A stretch of 64,000 bases of DNA from Natrarchaeobius halalkaliphilus (GTDB lineage Archaea > Halobacteriota > Halobacteria > Halobacteriales > Natrialbaceae): positions 186,001 through 250,000 of the forward strand of contig NZ_REFY01000001.1 in NCBI RefSeq assembly GCF_003841485.1, written 5' to 3'. The notes beneath the pieces were generated by a model. It was not told where the DNA came from. It made no database searches and was given only the letters and a program-made list of their open reading frames with translations. This document shows positions 63,126 to 64,000 of the stretch, piece by piece (position 1 is the stretch's first letter; each line of letters opens with the position of its first letter). The position numbers were made by a program, and so were the translations under genes.

Positions 63126-63743
63126 ATGACATCGCCGGACGGGGTCGACGACGACAAACGAGCGACCCTGCGTCGATTCGCTGCGGTCGGGGCTGCGGCT
63201 CCAATCGCGGGTTTCTCCGAATCGGCATCCGCGGAAACGGGCGAAAGCGACGCCCGAGACGCGATCGCCGGCTATCTCTCGACCACACCTGGCGCGCACT
63301 TTTCGAAGATCCGTGACGACCTCCAGCTCGGAACCGGTGAAACCCAGCATCACCTTCGACGACTCGAGGAGCTCGACGCCATCGAACACTACAGCGACGG
63401 AGATTACAAACGGTTCGTCCCGACCGGTCGGTTCGACGAGTTCGAACGGCAGGCACTCGGCTATCTGCGACGCGATACGCCGCGTGGAATGCTGGTGACG
63501 CTGCTGTCGAATCCGGATGCGACGGCAGGGGACCTCGCCGGGGCCCTCGACGTCTCGGCTCCGACCGTCAGTAAGTACGCAAGCGAACTCGAGGACGCCG
63601 GCTTGCTCTCTCGGGAGGACGGATACGCGGTCGAACAGCCCGAAACCGTCCTGTTACTCGTTGTCCGCCACGCCGATTCCTTCGGCGATCGCGCGGTCGA
63701 ACTCGCCCAGAACGCGGACGAGTTTCTCGAGTACGACGGCTGA
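63126..63743 (+). CDS. Two-domain winged-helix transcriptional regulator
   Basis: A 205-residue protein. Two winged helices are present, at about 45-100 (GAHFSKIRDDLQLGTGETQHHLRRLEELDAI) and 120-175 (ATAGDLAGALDVSAPTVSKYASELEDAGLL). The N-terminus has a mildly hydrophobic stretch (FAAVGAAAPIAGFSESASA) that might be a vestigial signal. It resembles haloarchaeal ArsR-type paired-HTH regulators. It is convergent with and directly abuts the next gene. Confidence 0.72.
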   Translation: MTSPDGVDDDKRATLRRFAAVGAAAPIAGFSESASAETGESDARDAIAGYLSTTPGAHFSKIRDDLQLGTGETQHHLRRLEELDAIEHYSDGDYKRFVPTGRFDEFERQALGYLRRDTPRGMLVTLLSNPDATAGDLAGALDVSAPTVSKYASELEDAGLLSREDGYAVEQPETVLLLVVRHADSFGDRAVELAQNADEFLEYDG

Positions 63744-64000
63744 TCAGTCGGAGCCGTCTTCGACGACCTCACGGAACGCATCGAGGATGACCCGTTTCGT
63801 CACGGCACCGCGGGAGGTCCAGTGAGTCGCGTAGTCGAGCATGTCGTCGTAGATATCGGGTTTGCAGCCCGCCGCCTTCGGATGGCCGCCGCCGTTTACC
63901 CTGTCGGCAACCTCGTGACAGCGGTCGAATTCGTCGGTCCCGCGGATCGAGGCCGATCCCGCGGGTTTGACGACGACCGACGCGTCAGCTCCGTTCTCGC
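63744..64000 (-). CDS. C-terminal end of a DHH-family phosphoesterase (partial)
   Basis: The minus-strand frame ending at TGA 63744-63746 reads VVVKPAGSASIRGT, then CHEVADRVNGGGHPKAAGCKP. The GGGHPKAAG motif is the DHHA1 substrate-binding signature of DHH phosphoesterases such as RecJ-like or NrnA-like enzymes. The N-terminal catalytic part lies beyond the window. Confidence 0.82.
   Translation of the reverse strand, partial: ENGADASVVVKPAGSASIRGTDEFDRCHEVADRVNGGGHPKAAGCKPDIYDDMLDYATHWTSRGAVTKRVILDAFREVVEDGSD

Overview
The window is from a haloarchaeon. The proteins are acidic, the core genes are GC-rich, and several families are typical of halophilic archaea (DUF7344 helix-turn-helix proteins, RaSEA, the KorAB-type oxidoreductase, Tat-dependent lipoproteins). 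The gene content would suit Natrialbales (Natrinema/Haloterrigena-like), but that is a guess from style, not a search. The window falls into two parts that differ sharply in composition: an accessory island (1 to about 33.6 kb, lower and patchy GC, many remnants) and an ordinary chromosomal core (about 34.3 to 64 kb).

Accessory island. It opens with the end of an unknown gene, followed by a protein that joins a cytidine-deaminase-like domain, a Cys-rich segment and a GyrA C-terminal pinwheel. A decayed copy of the start of a second McrB gene lies at 2.3 kb; the intact gene is 25 kb further on. Next come small regulators, a DUF7342/TumE-like pair (possible toxin-antitoxin) and a complete McrBC-type restriction pair (5.1-8.7 kb). 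A four-gene run follows: Cas4-like nuclease, unknown protein, ribbon-helix-helix/winged-helix regulator and tyrosine recombinase. A second regulator-recombinase pair and then a pair made of a degenerate recombinase and an intact one come after it, so 9.4-17.8 kb is a recombinase cluster with IS and TnpB debris between the modules. The rest of the island holds an Mrr-like nuclease, an AbiEi/AbiEii pair, a lone MarR-like regulator, pseudogenes, a MITE-like element, a DUF2971 protein, a HEPN-like protein and another tyrosine recombinase. It closes with a large McrB-like protein (SRA-like and EVE-like segments plus AAA+) and its McrC-like partner. The McrC-like gene ends against a HEPN gene that looks truncated and belongs to an MNT/HEPN pair, and this may mark the island edge.

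Core. The genes encode an AglG-type glycosyltransferase, MoeA, RaSEA (archaeosine), the two subunits of a 2-oxoacid:ferredoxin oxidoreductase, CoaBC, a membrane-bound HTH protein, Hpt, and a complete peptide/nickel-type ABC importer operon. They continue with initiator tRNA-Met, GtrA, a DUF7847-like membrane protein, the pabB-pabA-pabC chorismate operon, a MATE exporter, a saccharopine-dehydrogenase-like oxidoreductase, two regulators, a sugar nucleotidyltransferase, an NfeD/stomatin pair, a two-HTH regulator and the end of a DHH phosphoesterase gene.

The points that most deserve a second look are: the deaminase-like/GyrA-pinwheel fusion; the substrate-binding protein of the ABC operon, whose two halves are in swapped order (an apparent circular permutation); the two McrBC systems with the 25-kb direct repeat; the Cas4-like nuclease/recombinase modules; a possible stand-alone TnpB 3' end with a structured RNA; and a 33-bp direct repeat covering the 3' end of the initiator tRNA gene, which looks like an integration scar.
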